Assembly: GCA_910585535.1 (NCBI GenBank)
Contig: CAJUFK010000051.1
Coordinates: forward strand, 1-21,441
Source of the DNA: an uncultured Angelakisella sp.
Lineage (GTDB): Bacteria; Bacillota; Clostridia; Oscillospirales; Ruminococcaceae
Reading direction: 5' to 3'
DNA: 21,441 nt
Below, piece after piece: positions 21,329 through 21,441 of the stretch (within the stretch, counting starts at the first letter, position 1; each line of letters begins with the position of its first letter). The position numbers were made by a program, and so were the translations under genes. The notes beneath the pieces were generated by a model. That model ran no database searches. It was not told the DNA's origin and saw only the letters and a list, made by a program, of their open reading frames with translations.

Positions 21329-21441
21329 CCGCGCAAAACACCCCACTGGGGTGTATTTGCGGGGTACTCGATTACAAGGCGGAAGCCTTCTACTTTCTTT
21401 TTCTATCGCAAAAAGAAAGTAGCAAAGCCTCTCCGCGCTAA
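21329..21441 (+). repeat. Dispersed structured repeat A, right copy (cut by window end)
   Basis: It matches bases 1-100 in the same orientation. The hairpins recur: 21332-21361 (same bulge, loop ACT), the small stem AAGGC/GCCTT around GGAA (21376-21389), and a perfect 13-bp stem (21390-21402 with 21410-21422, loop CTATCGC). After GCAAAG the two copies diverge. Confidence 0.8.

Overview
The window is ordinary chromosome of a high-GC, low-copy-genome Firmicute. The best guess is the order Oscillospirales (Oscillospiraceae/Ruminococcaceae type). This rests on several things seen together: strong GGAGG-type ribosome binding sites, consensus sigma-70/SigA promoters sitting in short AT-rich islands of otherwise GC-rich DNA, a Clostridia-like RpoB/RpoC pair, and a PheB-Hom-ThrB-LysC cluster. 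The genus cannot be fixed from sequence alone.

Layout. Positions 1-400 are a non-coding mosaic of short dispersed repeats and consecutive hairpins. Then come a family 2 glycosyltransferase (490-1308, +) and a convergent MarR regulator (1358-1864, -) that share a bidirectional terminator. Positions 1926-7260 hold two paralogous membrane proteins (- then +). Each has an N-terminal anchor, an alpha/beta-hydrolase domain and about eight C-terminal membrane helices. They flank a PocR-domain AraC regulator (4167-5162, +). Glycerol kinase glpK follows the second one (7386-8879, +). A plausible but unproven reading is a small regulated module in which surface hydrolases release an alcohol such as glycerol, the PocR protein senses a related ligand, and GlpK phosphorylates glycerol.

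After a 250-base intergenic region with a 19-bp hairpin and a second copy of a repeat, the whole right half is on the minus strand. Reading in the direction of transcription from the right end, rpoB and rpoC (20870-13327) run from a consensus promoter to a clear terminator. They are followed by the aspartate-family operon pheB-hom-thrB-lysC (13012-9133). LysC carries a strong in-frame internal start that would give a separate regulatory subunit. The aspartate-semialdehyde dehydrogenase and threonine synthase genes are not in the window.

The last 110 bases repeat the first 100 almost exactly and in the same orientation, so the window is bounded by two copies of one structured dispersed repeat. 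I found no rRNA, tRNA, CRISPR array, insertion sequence or phage gene. I do not see a clear-cut novel defence or mobile system. The most distinctive items are the structured repeat family, the hydrolase/PocR/GlpK neighbourhood, the terminator-like leader of the PocR gene, and the LysC internal start.
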